The position numbers were made by a program, and so were the translations under genes. A DNA stretch of 9,217 nucleotides from positions 1 to 9,217 of the forward strand of contig JAFONG010000189.1 in the NCBI GenBank assembly GCA_017418585.1. Reading direction: 5' to 3'. The DNA is from Erysipelotrichaceae bacterium. GTDB lineage: Bacteria; Bacillota_I; Bacilli_A; Erysipelotrichales; Erysipelotrichaceae. The notes beneath the pieces were generated by a model. The model was not told the DNA's origin and searched no databases. It saw only the letters and a program-made list of their open reading frames with translations. This document shows, one piece after another, positions 1 through 7,497 of this stretch. Numbering within the stretch: the first letter of the stretch is position 1; every line of letters begins with the position of its first letter.

Positions 1-1856
1 CACAGTCTTAAAATATCTGCACCGTAGCGCTTGATGATATCCAGCGGATCGACGACGTTTCCGACCGACTTGTGCATCGCCTCGCCTTTGGAGTCGCAGA
101 CATAGCCGTGGGAAAGCACGGACTTGTATGGCGCAACGCCATGCGTCGCAACAGATACGATCAGCGAGGAGTTGAACCAGCCTCTGTACTGGTCGGACCC
201 TTCGAAATACAGATCGCACGGATAGGAATATCCTCTGGCGATCAGTTCGTTCCAGGAAGAACCGGAATCGAACCATACGTCCATGATATCGGTCTCTTTC
301 GTGAAATTCCCGTTTGGCGAAGCCGGATTGGTATAGCCTTGAGGTAACAGATCTTTTGCTTCGGATTCAAACCAGATGTTGGATCCGTACTGATCAAAGA
401 GTTTTGCGATATGTTCAAAGACATCCGCATCGATGATCGGTGTTCTGTCTTCGTTATAGATGATAGGAATCGGAACTCCCCATAATCTCTGACGGGAGAT
501 ACACCAGTCCTTGCGGTCCTTCACCATGTTGGTGAGTCTCAGCTCGCCAAAGGAGTTGATCCACTTGACTTTCTTGATCGCCTCCAGCAGCTGCGGCTTG
601 ATCTTCTCGATCGAAGCGAACCACTGGGTCGTGGCACGGAAGATGACCGGTTTCTTAAGTCTGTCGTCATGCGGATAGGAGTGGGTGACCCATTCGATGT
701 TCATCAGGGAACCCTTGTTCTTCAGGATCTCGATAACGTCCTCGTTGGCATCCAGCACGAACTTTCCCTGCAGCTGTTCACCGGCTTCCGCCGTGAAACA
801 GCCCTTCTCGTCGACCGGACATACCGTAGGAAGACCGTATCTTTGCGTCGTGTAGAAGTCATCCAGACCATGACCGCCAGCTGTATGGACACAGCCCGTA
901 CCGTCTTCATCGGTAACATAATCGGCCAGACAGATGACGGATTCCTTGTCGTCATAGAGAACATGCTGACAGACGACGGATTCCAGCTGCTTTCCTTTGA
1001 ATGTTCTTAATACTTCGTAATCAGATAGTCCGAACTTCTCCATCAGTTTCTCTATAAGACTCTTCAGGACGATCAGTTTTCCCTTTTCCGTCTTAACCAC
1101 GGCATACTCGAAATCCGGATGCAGCGTGATCGCAACGTTTGCCGGCAGTGTCCAAGGGGTCGTCGTCCAGATGACGAACTTCTCGTCTCCATCCAGAACG
1201 CCCTTGCCGTCCTTGACATCGAAAGAGACATAGATGGTCGCATCCTTGCGGTCGAAATAGACGATTTCGGAATCCGCAATGGCCGTTTCCTGATACGGAG
1301 ACCAGTAGATCGGTTTAAGACCCTGGAAGATCATTCCATCCAGCGCCATCTTGGCGAAACAGCGGATCTGTCTTCCTTCAAATTCTTTGTTCAGGGTGAT
1401 ATATGGATGCTCGTAATCACCGACCTGTCCCAGACGCTTTTCCGTAGCCATCTGCTGAGCGATCTGCTTGTGGGCGTATTCTTCGCACTTCTCTCTGAAT
1501 TCCTTCGCAGAGACCTGTTTACGGTTGACACCGAGTTTCTGGATCGCGTTCTCGATCGGCAGTCCATGTGTATCCCATCCAGGGAAAAACGGCGTGTAGT
1601 ATCCCAGCATCGCCTTGGATCTGACGATGATATCCTTGATGATTCGGTTCATGGCCGTTCCGGCATGCAGATTGCCGTTGGCATAAGGCGGACCGTCATG
1701 CAGGACAAAAGGCGTTTTCCCTTCGTTCTTCTCTAAGATTTTATGATAATGATCGTCCTCTTCCCATTTCTTCAGGATATCAGGCTCCTTGTTTGGAAGA
1801 TTGCCTCTCATCTCAAATTCCGTATTCGGCATGTGCAATGTGTCTTTGTATTCCAT
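1..1856 (-). CDS. ileS: Isoleucyl-tRNA synthetase (partial, 3' end outside window)
   Basis: Cytoplasmic class Ia synthetase that charges tRNA-Ile. About 618 N-terminal residues are visible; bacterial IleRS is usually about 900-1050, so the anticodon-binding and C-terminal parts lie beyond base 1. Translating the complement gives an uninterrupted frame with HDGPPYANGNLHAGT (signature at 64-67), GWDTHGLPIE, the editing-domain stretches WTTTPWTLPAN and GTGCVHTAGGHGLDD, then DVWFDSGSSW, the YFEGSDQYRGWF region and AMHKSVGN (593-597). The ATG at 1854-1856 is chosen because AAGGAG lies 6 nt upstream (1863-1868) and because it places the first signature at residue 64, as in E. coli IleRS. The gene follows an Ile-specific T-box leader, which confirms the identity. 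Odd points: HIGH is HAGT, KMSKS is AMHKS, and the usual APGHG of the editing domain is AGGHG. The frame is intact, so a functional enzyme is expected. Confidence 0.97.
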   Translation of the reverse strand, partial: MEYKDTLHMPNTEFEMRGNLPNKEPDILKKWEEDDHYHKILEKNEGKTPFVLHDGPPYANGNLHAGTAMNRIIKDIIVRSKAMLGYYTPFFPGWDTHGLPIENAIQKLGVNRKQVSAKEFREKCEEYAHKQIAQQMATEKRLGQVGDYEHPYITLNKEFEGRQIRCFAKMALDGMIFQGLKPIYWSPYQETAIADSEIVYFDRKDATIYVSFDVKDGKGVLDGDEKFVIWTTTPWTLPANVAITLHPDFEYAVVKTEKGKLIVLKSLIEKLMEKFGLSDYEVLRTFKGKQLESVVCQHVLYDDKESVICLADYVTDEDGTGCVHTAGGHGLDDFYTTQRYGLPTVCPVDEKGCFTAEAGEQLQGKFVLDANEDVIEILKNKGSLMNIEWVTHSYPHDDRLKKPVIFRATTQWFASIEKIKPQLLEAIKKVKWINSFGELRLTNMVKDRKDWCISRQRLWGVPIPIIYNEDRTPIIDADVFEHIAKLFDQYGSNIWFESEAKDLLPQGYTNPASPNGNFTKETDIMDVWFDSGSSWNELIARGYSYPCDLYFEGSDQYRGWFNSSLIVSVATHGVAPYKSVLSHGYVCDSKGEAMHKSVGNVVDPLDIIKRYGADILRL

Positions 1857-1875
1857 CTGTCTCTCCTTCTTCATA

Positions 1876-1922
1876 TTAAAAAGGTGCTACCAAAGGTCGC
1901 TATGCAAGCGAGGTACCACCTT
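1876..1922 (-). terminator. T-box terminator hairpin upstream of ileS
   Basis: AAGGTGGTACC (1912-1922) pairs with GGTAGCACCTT (1881-1891) with one mismatch, and a run of five T follows (1878-1882) on the minus strand. The 5' arm is the same segment that forms the antiterminator, so the two folds exclude each other. Confidence 0.9.
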
Positions 1923-2060
1923 CATTTCTTACTCAAACTCTTAACGCGAGCGACGCCGATATTTTTCCTATCAGAGCTCCTAAGTGATTCCCAAACGGTT
2001 GTGCATCAGGTTTCACCCTGCCCTGACTCTCTACGACACCCGCCGTTTCGACATGTCTTA
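1878..2060 (-). promoter_or_regulatory. T-box riboswitch leader, Ile (AUC) specifier
   Basis: A transcription-terminating T-box precedes ileS. On the minus strand, in order, I see the Stem I AGAGAG motif (about 2027-2032), an apical hairpin TCAGG/CCTGA with GCAGGGTGAAA between its arms, and the specifier region GGGAATCACTTAGGAGC, in which AUC (1986-1988) is the isoleucine codon in the expected position. The Stem III region follows, then the T-box proper, AAGGTGGTACCTCGC (1908-1922). The antiterminator pairs AAGG with CCTT and TCGC with GCGA around a TGGTACC bulge. Uncharged tRNA-Ile should stabilise it and allow ileS transcription. The leader starts within a few bases of the sepF stop. I could not identify a convincing -35/-10 pair, so the promoter may lie inside sepF or transcription may read through. 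The 5' limit is approximate. Confidence 0.93.
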
Positions 2061-2068
2061 TTCTTAGC

Positions 2069-2464
2069 TTAATCATCATTCAGGTTGATGTCGCCACCGA
2101 CCTGTAAATTCTTTGGTGAACATAGAATCACGTTTTCACCGATCTTCTTGATTGAACCGTCTACCCCGTAAACAACGCCGGACAGGAAATCGATGATCCT
2201 CTGACGGTATTCCGAAGGCATCCTGTGCAGATTCACGCAGCAGGCTCTCTTGTTCTTGATGTGATGGCCGATCTCTTCGGCTTCATCGAAGTTGCGCGGT
2301 TCAAACAGTACGATATTCGTATTGGCAGTAATCGAGGAAGAGCTTTGCAGAATGCCCTTCTCATAAGAAGAAACGGCTCTTGCTTCCTCTTGTGTCAATT
2401 CCAGCTGTTCTTCATCTTCCTCTTCCGGTGCGATGAACTCTCTTAATTTATCACCAAAACCCAT
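2069..2464 (-). CDS. sepF: Cell division protein SepF
   Basis: SepF is a membrane-associated FtsZ partner that polymerises into rings and arcs and helps anchor the Z-ring and align septum synthesis in Gram-positive bacteria. The 131-residue product has the family layout: a short N-terminal amphipathic segment (MGFGDKLREFI) suited to membrane binding, an acidic low-complexity linker (about 13-45), and the conserved C-terminal domain with VNLHRM (77-82), IIDFLSGVVYGVDGSI (about 90-105) and ILCSP (113-117). The ATG follows AAAGGAGAA at a good distance. It lies 35 nt downstream of the HAD phosphatase gene and directly upstream of the ileS T-box. In many Firmicutes sepF sits in a ylm-divIVA-ileS neighbourhood, so the sepF-ileS adjacency fits, although ylmG, ylmH and divIVA are not between them here. 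Confidence 0.94.
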   Translation of the reverse strand: MGFGDKLREFIAPEEEDEEQLELTQEEARAVSSYEKGILQSSSSITANTNIVLFEPRNFDEAEEIGHHIKNKRACCVNLHRMPSEYRQRIIDFLSGVVYGVDGSIKKIGENVILCSPKNLQVGGDINLNDD

Positions 2465-2499
2465 TTTCTTCTCCTTTACTACCTTTCTATTCTACTCAA

Positions 2500-3294
2500 T
2501 TACAAAGGATTAATCAACTTGTTCGCCAGCAAATACCGGTAAAAACCGTTGTCCAGAACATCGTCCGTTTCTTCAAAACCATAGGCTCTTAGAGCGGGGT
2601 CGCAGTTTTTCATGACGACCGGATGAGCGACCGCCTGAAGCATTTCCAGATCATTAAGCGCATCGCCGAATGCATAGGTGTTCTCAAACGGTATGTTCAG
2701 ATACTCTCTGATCCTGTTTACCCCTGTCGCCTTGGAGATGCCCTTGACGTTGACGTCATAGGAATAGAATCCCTTGTGTCTGGCAAGGTCCGCGACATCT
2801 CTGAGCTTTTCTCCAGCTTCAAGACAGGAGGCTTCATCCGGAAAACCGATCATCGCAATATGGAACGTCTGATCAGCATTAGAGTCTTCTTTGAAACCCC
2901 GCAATACTCTTGCCCATCCGCTCATGAACTTCCGGAAAGCTTCCGACTCCAGTGAATCGATATACATTTCGTTCAGTGTTTCAAAGATGTAGAATCCGTT
3001 GCAGGCAACAGTGACCTCACGGATCTTGTCAACCGCTTCCTTGCTGAAAGAATCCCGGAACACGGTCTGATCTCCAACCATGTCGTAGGCACCGTTACAG
3101 AGAATAAAACCGCTTGGATCGAGATTTATGATCTGTCTGTCCAGAAGACCCATGCATCTTCCGGAAGCGATCACGACATAGTCGGTCCGTTTCAGCGAAT
3201 CGATCGCATGCAGGGTTTCGGGAGTCAGTTTCTCCATCTTTCTCGAACCGTCCAGGATCGTTCCGTCAATGTCGCAGAATATCAGCTTTTTCAT
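2500..3294 (-). CDS. Cof-type HAD-superfamily hydrolase
   Basis: Predicted Mg-dependent phosphatase of the HAD superfamily, Cof/YidA-like (type IIB cap), 264 residues, typical for the group. Motif I is DIDGT, with nucleophile Asp8 and acid/base Asp10. Motif II is the Ser of IASGR (Ser44). A motif III lysine lies in VKGISKATG (about 187). Motif IV is FGDALNDLEML (Asp211, Asp215). Members dephosphorylate sugar phosphates, nucleotides or cofactor intermediates such as FMN or PLP; the substrate cannot be told from sequence. The start must be at or very near Met1 because Asp8 is catalytic. There is no good ribosome binding site: only ACAGGT directly precedes the ATG, and a candidate extended -10 promoter ends 8 nt upstream, so the mRNA may be nearly leaderless. 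sepF follows 35 nt downstream and is probably co-transcribed. Confidence 0.92.
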   Translation of the reverse strand: MKKLIFCDIDGTILDGSRKMEKLTPETLHAIDSLKRTDYVVIASGRCMGLLDRQIINLDPSGFILCNGAYDMVGDQTVFRDSFSKEAVDKIREVTVACNGFYIFETLNEMYIDSLESEAFRKFMSGWARVLRGFKEDSNADQTFHIAMIGFPDEASCLEAGEKLRDVADLARHKGFYSYDVNVKGISKATGVNRIREYLNIPFENTYAFGDALNDLEMLQAVAHPVVMKNCDPALRAYGFEETDDVLDNGFYRYLLANKLINPL

Positions 3295-3302
3295 ACCTGT
3301 CT

Positions 3303-3311
3303 ATTGTATCA
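3303..3311 (-). promoter_or_regulatory. Candidate extended -10 promoter for the HAD/sepF unit
   Basis: On the minus strand TGATACAAT fits an extended -10 (TGnTATAAT with one mismatch). No good -35 is seen at the normal distance. A start about 6-7 nt downstream falls within 1-4 nt of the ATG at 3294, implying a leaderless or very short 5' end. The element directly follows the T-run of the preceding terminator. Confidence 0.4.
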
Positions 3312-3340
3312 AAAAAAGTAAGATGAGCTCTTACTTTTTT
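3311..3340 (-). terminator. Intrinsic terminator at the end of the liv operon (bidirectional in form)
   Basis: The arms 3312-3323 and 3329-3340 form a perfect 12-bp stem with a 5-nt loop. The 3' arm ends in a long T-run on the minus strand. The hairpin begins inside the stop codon of the CBS/ACT gene, so it ends the liv operon and insulates the HAD/sepF genes downstream. Confidence 0.88.
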
Positions 3341-3989
3341 AGTACTTCTGATGAAGCTTCATGGTACTTGTGACATTATAGCCTGCATCTTTCAGTTTCT
3401 TTGTGACGTCATCATAGCCTTTGGCAATCACAACGACTTCGATGCCCCGGCTGTTGTTGTAGACAGCCAGATTGGAAATGGAAACGTTCTCTTCCTTGAA
3501 GATGCGGGAAACATCTTCCATGATGCCGGTTTTATCTTCCGGAATGGAAATCACATACCTCATTCCGCTGTGGTTATATCCCAGCAGATCGATGAATGCG
3601 GTAAAAATATCGTTATGGGTAATGATACCGATCAGTCTGCCGTCATCTTCGGTAACAGGCAGACAGCCGATATCGTATTTTCTAAGAACGGTAGCCGCCT
3701 CTTCCAGCAGGGCATCCTTTCCGATCGTGATGACATCCCTGATCATGATGTCGGAAATCTTCAGTTTGTTCAGCAGATAGTTCAGTTCAAAAACAGATAA
3801 AGAGGTCGAACTGTTCGGCGTGTTACGAGAGATCACGCTCTCGGTAACCAGACCGATCAGTTTCCCCTGTTCGTCGACGACCGGAAGACGGTGCAGTTTG
3901 TTTTCGGACATCAGATCTACCGCTTCCGAAACCGACTGATCCGGTCTGATCGTAATCGGACCGGGAATCATATTGTCTTTTACGTACAT
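3339..3989 (-). CDS. Tandem-CBS and ACT domain protein (AcuB-like) of the liv operon
   Basis: A soluble 216-residue protein built from two CBS domains (about 7-56 and 81-130, each with the MIxxVITI...LPV...G.LIGIIT pattern) and a C-terminal ACT domain (about 142-205, starting GMRYVISIPEDKTGIMEDVSRIF). CBS pairs bind adenine nucleotides or related ligands, and ACT domains commonly bind amino acids, so this is a ligand-sensing module without an enzymatic or DNA-binding domain. The ATG lies 2 nt after the livF stop, and its ribosome binding site GGGAGG overlaps the livF end, so the genes are translationally close and co-transcribed. Proteins of this layout are annotated AcuB-like, but no acetoin-utilisation genes are nearby. 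A role in sensing BCAA or energy state for the transporter is inferred from context only. Confidence 0.9.
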   Translation of the reverse strand: MYVKDNMIPGPITIRPDQSVSEAVDLMSENKLHRLPVVDEQGKLIGLVTESVISRNTPNSSTSLSVFELNYLLNKLKISDIMIRDVITIGKDALLEEAATVLRKYDIGCLPVTEDDGRLIGIITHNDIFTAFIDLLGYNHSGMRYVISIPEDKTGIMEDVSRIFKEENVSISNLAVYNNSRGIEVVVIAKGYDDVTKKLKDAGYNVTSTMKLHQKY

Positions 3990-3991
3990 AA

Positions 3992-4696
3992 CTAACCTCC
4001 CAGATAGGCTTTCTTGACGCTGTCGCTGTTAAGCAGCTCTTCTCCTGTTCCGGACAGGGAAATCTTTCCCGATTCCAGAACATAGGCTCTATTGGCTATA
4101 CCCAGGGCCATCTTGGCGTTCTGTTCTACCAGAAGTACCGTAACACCCTGTCTGTTTATATCTTTAATTATATAGAATATCTCTTTCACTAGCAAAGGAG
4201 ACAGACCCATGCTAGGTTCATCCAGCAGCATGATCTTCGGTTTTGCCATCAGTGCTCTGGCCATCGCCAGCATCTGCTGTTCGCCTCCTGAAAGCGTTCC
4301 AGCCGGCTGTTTTCTTCTTTCTTTCAAAATCGGAAACAGTTCAAAAACCTTCTCCATGTCCGCCTCGATCTCTTTTCTGTCCTTGCGCACATAGGCTCCT
4401 AAAGAAAGATTCTCCTCGATCGTCTGCTGAGCGAAGATTCTTCTTCCTTCCGGACACTGTACAATGCCCAGTTCAACGATCTTATGGGCAGGCAGCTTGG
4501 AGACTTCCTTGCCGTCCAGGGAAATGGAACCGACGCTTGCTTTCAGAAGACCCGATATCGTATGCATTGTGGTCGTCTTGCCTGCGCCGTTTGCTCCGAT
4601 CAGAGCGACGATCTCGCCGTCATGCACCTCAAAATCGATGCCCTTAACCGCCTCGATCATTCCGTAGTTCACTTTTAATCCTTCAACTCTCAGCAT
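3992..4696 (-). CDS. livF: Branched-chain amino acid ABC transporter ATP-binding protein LivF
   Basis: One of the two cytoplasmic ATPases that drive BCAA import through LivHM. The 234-residue length is typical for LivF. Walker A is GANGAGKTT (34-42), the Q-loop region shows the LivF-characteristic CPEGRRIF (81-88), the ABC signature is LSGGEQQ (135-141), Walker B is KIMLLDEPS (154-162), followed by the D-loop MGLSP and a VEQN segment (200-203), where LivF proteins replace the usual H-loop His context. The start at 4696 lies 2 nt after the livG stop, and GGGAGA in the end of livG serves as ribosome binding site. All catalytic motifs are intact. Confidence 0.96.
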   Translation of the reverse strand: MLRVEGLKVNYGMIEAVKGIDFEVHDGEIVALIGANGAGKTTTMHTISGLLKASVGSISLDGKEVSKLPAHKIVELGIVQCPEGRRIFAQQTIEENLSLGAYVRKDRKEIEADMEKVFELFPILKERRKQPAGTLSGGEQQMLAMARALMAKPKIMLLDEPSMGLSPLLVKEIFYIIKDINRQGVTVLLVEQNAKMALGIANRAYVLESGKISLSGTGEELLNSDSVKKAYLGG

Positions 4697-4698
4697 CT

Positions 4699-5463
4699 TT
4701 AGTCTCCCAGATAAGCCTTGATCACTTCCGGATCGTTCTGCACTTCTTCCGGCGTACCGTTCATCAGCACCTGGCCGAAATTCAGCACCGTGATCTTCTC
4801 ACAGACGCCCATGACCAGTTTCATGTCGTGTTCAATCAGCAGGATGGAAATGTCAAAACGGTCTCTGATCTGTTTGATCGTATCCATCAGCTCCTGCGTT
4901 TCCACCGGGTTCATGCCGGCAGCCGGTTCATCCAGCAGCAGCAGACACGGATTCGTAGCCAGAGCTCTGGCGATCTCCAGTCTTCTTTGCGCGCCGTACG
5001 GCAGCGATCCCGCCTTGTGATCGGCAAATTCTTCCAGTTTGAATATGCCCAGCAGTTCAAGCGCTTTCTCATGCAGATCCTTTTCTTCGGAATGGAACCT
5101 TCCGGTTCTCAGCAATGAATCAGCCAGAGAATAAGAAATCGAATTATGGAAGCCGATCTTGACATTGTCTTCCACGCTTAATTCGGAGAACAGTCGGATA
5201 TTCTGGAAAGTTCTGGCAACACCGATCCTGCTGACTTCGATCGTCGACATCTTTCCAATGTCCGTACCGTTGACCAGTATCGTTCCCCTGCTTGGTTCGT
5301 AGACCTTCGTAAGCATATTAAAAACAGTCGTCTTCCCGGCACCGTTCGGGCCGATGAGACCGTAGATATCGCCTTTTTCAACCCGGATACTGAAATTGTT
5401 GACTGCCGTCAGGCCGCCAAAGTCGATACCCAGATTCTTTGTTTCCAGTACATATTCAGACAT
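4699..5463 (-). CDS. livG: Branched-chain amino acid ABC transporter ATP-binding protein LivG
   Basis: The second ATPase of the LivFGHM importer, expected to form a heterodimer with LivF on the cytoplasmic face. The 254 residues fit the family. Walker A is GPNGAGKTT (38-46), the Q-loop is RTFQN (84-88), the signature has the LivG variant LPYGAQRRLEIARAL (154-168), Walker B is LLLLDEPAAGMNP (about 174-186) and the H-loop is EHDM (221-224). The C-terminal EVIKAYLGD ending is characteristic of the LivG family. The start codon overlaps the livM stop by one base (TAATG), with an AAAGGAGG ribosome binding site just upstream, which indicates translational coupling. Confidence 0.96.
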   Translation of the reverse strand: MSEYVLETKNLGIDFGGLTAVNNFSIRVEKGDIYGLIGPNGAGKTTVFNMLTKVYEPSRGTILVNGTDIGKMSTIEVSRIGVARTFQNIRLFSELSVEDNVKIGFHNSISYSLADSLLRTGRFHSEEKDLHEKALELLGIFKLEEFADHKAGSLPYGAQRRLEIARALATNPCLLLLDEPAAGMNPVETQELMDTIKQIRDRFDISILLIEHDMKLVMGVCEKITVLNFGQVLMNGTPEEVQNDPEVIKAYLGD

Positions 5464-6542
5464 TATTCTGTCCTCCTTTTCGGAAACAGTTTCTTACAGT
5501 ACTCCTTGCACTGTTTCAGATAGAACATGATCGTAGCGTTGTTGCTGATCAGCATGACGGCTATCAGAACGATCGAATAAATGATCATCCTGTAATCGTT
5601 GAATGCCCTCAGGGCTTCCGGAATGATCAGCAGCAGCGTTGTCGAAACGATGGTTCCGGTCATATTCCCAAGTCCGCCAAGAACGACATAAACCAGGATC
5701 AGGATCGACAGGTTGAAGTCGAACTTGCTGGCTTTTAAGCTTGAGAAACCAAGACCGTAAAGCGTTCCCGCCATTCCGGTCAGAACCGCAGATACAACAA
5801 ACGCCAGCAGCTTATACTTGTTTACCGGAATACCAACGGAACTTGCGGCAATCCTGTTGTCTCTGCAGGCCTGTATCGCTCTGCCGTGTCTGGAATTGAT
5901 CAGATTATGAATCACAAACAGGGCGAACAGAATAAGCAGAACTCCGGCCGTAAAGGACGAGAGCTTCCTGCTTACGTTTGCACCGATGGCTCCCTTGATG
6001 ACCAGCACGCCATCCGGATCCATGTTTGTGTTATCCGTAATAAATGAAAAGTGCAGACCTCTGGAGTCGATTCCGACATACAGGTTCAGCAGCAGAGTCT
6101 TGATGATCTGGCAAAAAGCAAGGGTAACGATAGCCAGATAGTCTCCCTGCAGCTTCAGGACAGGAATTCCTATCAGGGCACCGCAGACGCCCGAGAGAAC
6201 GCCTCCTACGACGATCGCAAGGATGAGAACCAGAACATTGCTGGAAATATATCTAGCGAAGAAAGCCGCCGCAACGACGCCAAAAAACGCCCCTACCGCC
6301 ATGAATCCGGCCTGGCCGAGACACAGATCGCCCAGATAACCAACCAGAAGGTTCAGTGCCAGAGCGGCTACGATATAAGAACAGGTCGGTATTAACAGGC
6401 TTTTGATCGTATTGGAAATATTACCGGTTCTGATTGCCGTTTCGATAATGACGTAAGCCAGAATAACGATCAGATAAGATATGGTCCGTTGTCTGTATTG
6501 ATTTGAAAACAGTTTCTTCAGTATTTCTTTAATTCTCTTCAT
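5463..6542 (-). CDS. livM: Branched-chain amino acid ABC transporter permease LivM
   Basis: Integral membrane permease that pairs with LivH to form the BCAA channel. The 359-residue protein has a positively charged N-terminus (MKRIKEILKK), then many hydrophobic segments. Family marks are NLLVGYLGDLCLGQAGFM (64-81), LKLQGDYLAIVTLAF (129-143), the cytoplasmic coupling loop RAIQACRDNRIAASSVGI (221-238) that contacts the ATPases, and GGLGNMTGT (289-297). The start at 6542 lies 7 nt after the livH stop. Its ribosome binding site is weak (GTAGGT overlapping the livH stop), so translation may depend on ribosomes finishing livH. The hydrophobic C-terminal segment is followed by a basic tail (KRRTE). 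Confidence 0.95.
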   Translation of the reverse strand: MKRIKEILKKLFSNQYRQRTISYLIVILAYVIIETAIRTGNISNTIKSLLIPTCSYIVAALALNLLVGYLGDLCLGQAGFMAVGAFFGVVAAAFFARYISSNVLVLILAIVVGGVLSGVCGALIGIPVLKLQGDYLAIVTLAFCQIIKTLLLNLYVGIDSRGLHFSFITDNTNMDPDGVLVIKGAIGANVSRKLSSFTAGVLLILFALFVIHNLINSRHGRAIQACRDNRIAASSVGIPVNKYKLLAFVVSAVLTGMAGTLYGLGFSSLKASKFDFNLSILILVYVVLGGLGNMTGTIVSTTLLLIIPEALRAFNDYRMIIYSIVLIAVMLISNNATIMFYLKQCKEYCKKLFPKRRTE

Positions 6543-6549
6543 GGCGTAC

Positions 6550-7431
6550 CTACACTTTCTCGTTCGTCTTCTTGCCCAGAAGACCGGCCGGTTTGAACAG
6601 CAGCACCAGGATCAGTACGCTGAAAACGATCGCATCCGTCAGTTCGGAAGAGATGTATACCTTGGCGATTACTTCTATGATGCCCAGAAGCAAACCGCCC
6701 AAAAAAGCGCCCGGAATAGATCCGATACCACCCAGCACAGCGGCCGTAAAAGCCTTGATGCCGGGCATGGAACCCAGTGTAGGCGTTACCGTCGGGTAAG
6801 TCGCGCACAGCAGCAGCGAAGCAACAGCCGCCAGACCTGAACCGATCGCAAATGTCAGAGAAATAACGCTGTTTACGTTGATGCCCATCAGACGTGCAGC
6901 ATCCTTGTCTTCGGAACAGGCACGCATTGCCTTGCCCAGTTTCGTCTTGTTTACAAACAGGGTCAGGCAAACCATGATCACGATGCAGGTCAGAATGGTA
7001 ATCAGAATCAGATAGGAAATCTTCAGTTCGCCGTTAAACAGTTCAATGAAACCGTAGTCCAGGATCGTAGGAAAGATCTTGGATGTAGATCCCCATAACA
7101 GCAAGGCGGCATTCTGCAGGAAATAGCTGACACCGATCGCAGTGATCAGCACCGCCAGCGAAGTGGCGCTTCTTAACGGCTTATACGCCAGTTTCTCAAT
7201 CGTAATACCCAGAACGGTACAGACAGCCACAGCCGCCAGCAAAGACACAATCAGCGGCAGACCTGCCCGGTATAACGCAAAAAACGCCACATATGCGCCA
7301 ATCATGATGACGTCTCCGTGGGCAAAGTTCAACATCTTGGCAATACCGTATACCATCGTATAGCCCAAGGCGATAATGGCATAGATAGAACCCAGTCTGA
7401 TTCCCGATATCAAATAAGACAGAAACTTCAT
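6550..7431 (-). CDS. livH: Branched-chain amino acid ABC transporter permease LivH
   Basis: First permease of the LivFGHM importer, 293 residues as expected for the family, largely hydrophobic with multiple membrane spans. Diagnostic segments are ALGYTMVYGIAKMLNFAHGD (21-40), the EAA-like ATPase-contact loop ACSEDKDAARLMGIN (171-185) and AVLGGIGSIPGAFLGG (231-246). The ATG at 7431 is the start that gives the usual family N-terminus. Its ribosome binding site is poor (GAAGA about 8 nt upstream). The gene lies 66 nt after the substrate-binding protein gene, and a perfect 12-bp hairpin sits in that gap. It is therefore likely to be expressed below the level of the binding protein. Confidence 0.95.
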   Translation of the reverse strand: MKFLSYLISGIRLGSIYAIIALGYTMVYGIAKMLNFAHGDVIMIGAYVAFFALYRAGLPLIVSLLAAVAVCTVLGITIEKLAYKPLRSATSLAVLITAIGVSYFLQNAALLLWGSTSKIFPTILDYGFIELFNGELKISYLILITILTCIVIMVCLTLFVNKTKLGKAMRACSEDKDAARLMGINVNSVISLTFAIGSGLAAVASLLLCATYPTVTPTLGSMPGIKAFTAAVLGGIGSIPGAFLGGLLLGIIEVIAKVYISSELTDAIVFSVLILVLLFKPAGLLGKKTNEKV

Positions 7432-7450
7432 AAAAATGATCTTCAGTAAA

Positions 7451-7485
7451 ATAGGAAAGGCTCTAATAGTACAAGCCTTTCCTAT
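7451..7485 (-). terminator. Intercistronic hairpin between the binding-protein and permease genes (partial terminator or mRNA stabiliser)
   Basis: ATAGGAAAGGCT and AGCCTTTCCTAT (arms 7451-7462 and 7474-7485) form a perfect 12-bp stem with an 11-nt loop. On the minus strand the stem is followed by TTTAC, a short U-tract, so termination would be incomplete. Such structures in ABC operons commonly protect the upstream mRNA 3' end and keep the binding protein in excess of the membrane subunits; that role here is inferred. Confidence 0.75.
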
Positions 7486-7497
7486 ATTCTAACTTAA

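Noticed and set aside
1119..1736. Long plus-strand open frame (205 codons) opposite ileS
   Set aside because: It lies wholly antisense to the well-supported IleRS frame, shows no recognisable motif or ribosome binding site, and its length is explained by the codon bias of the opposite strand.
3322..3330. Shared GATGAGCTC word at 3322-3330 and 8721-8729 as a repeat or operator
   Set aside because: Both copies lie inside unrelated terminator hairpins with no further flanking similarity; a nine-base match is compatible with chance.
6539..6970. Minus-strand 143-codon frame within livH
   Set aside because: It is an out-of-frame shadow of the LivH permease with a Cys/Arg/Gly-rich composition and no ribosome binding site.
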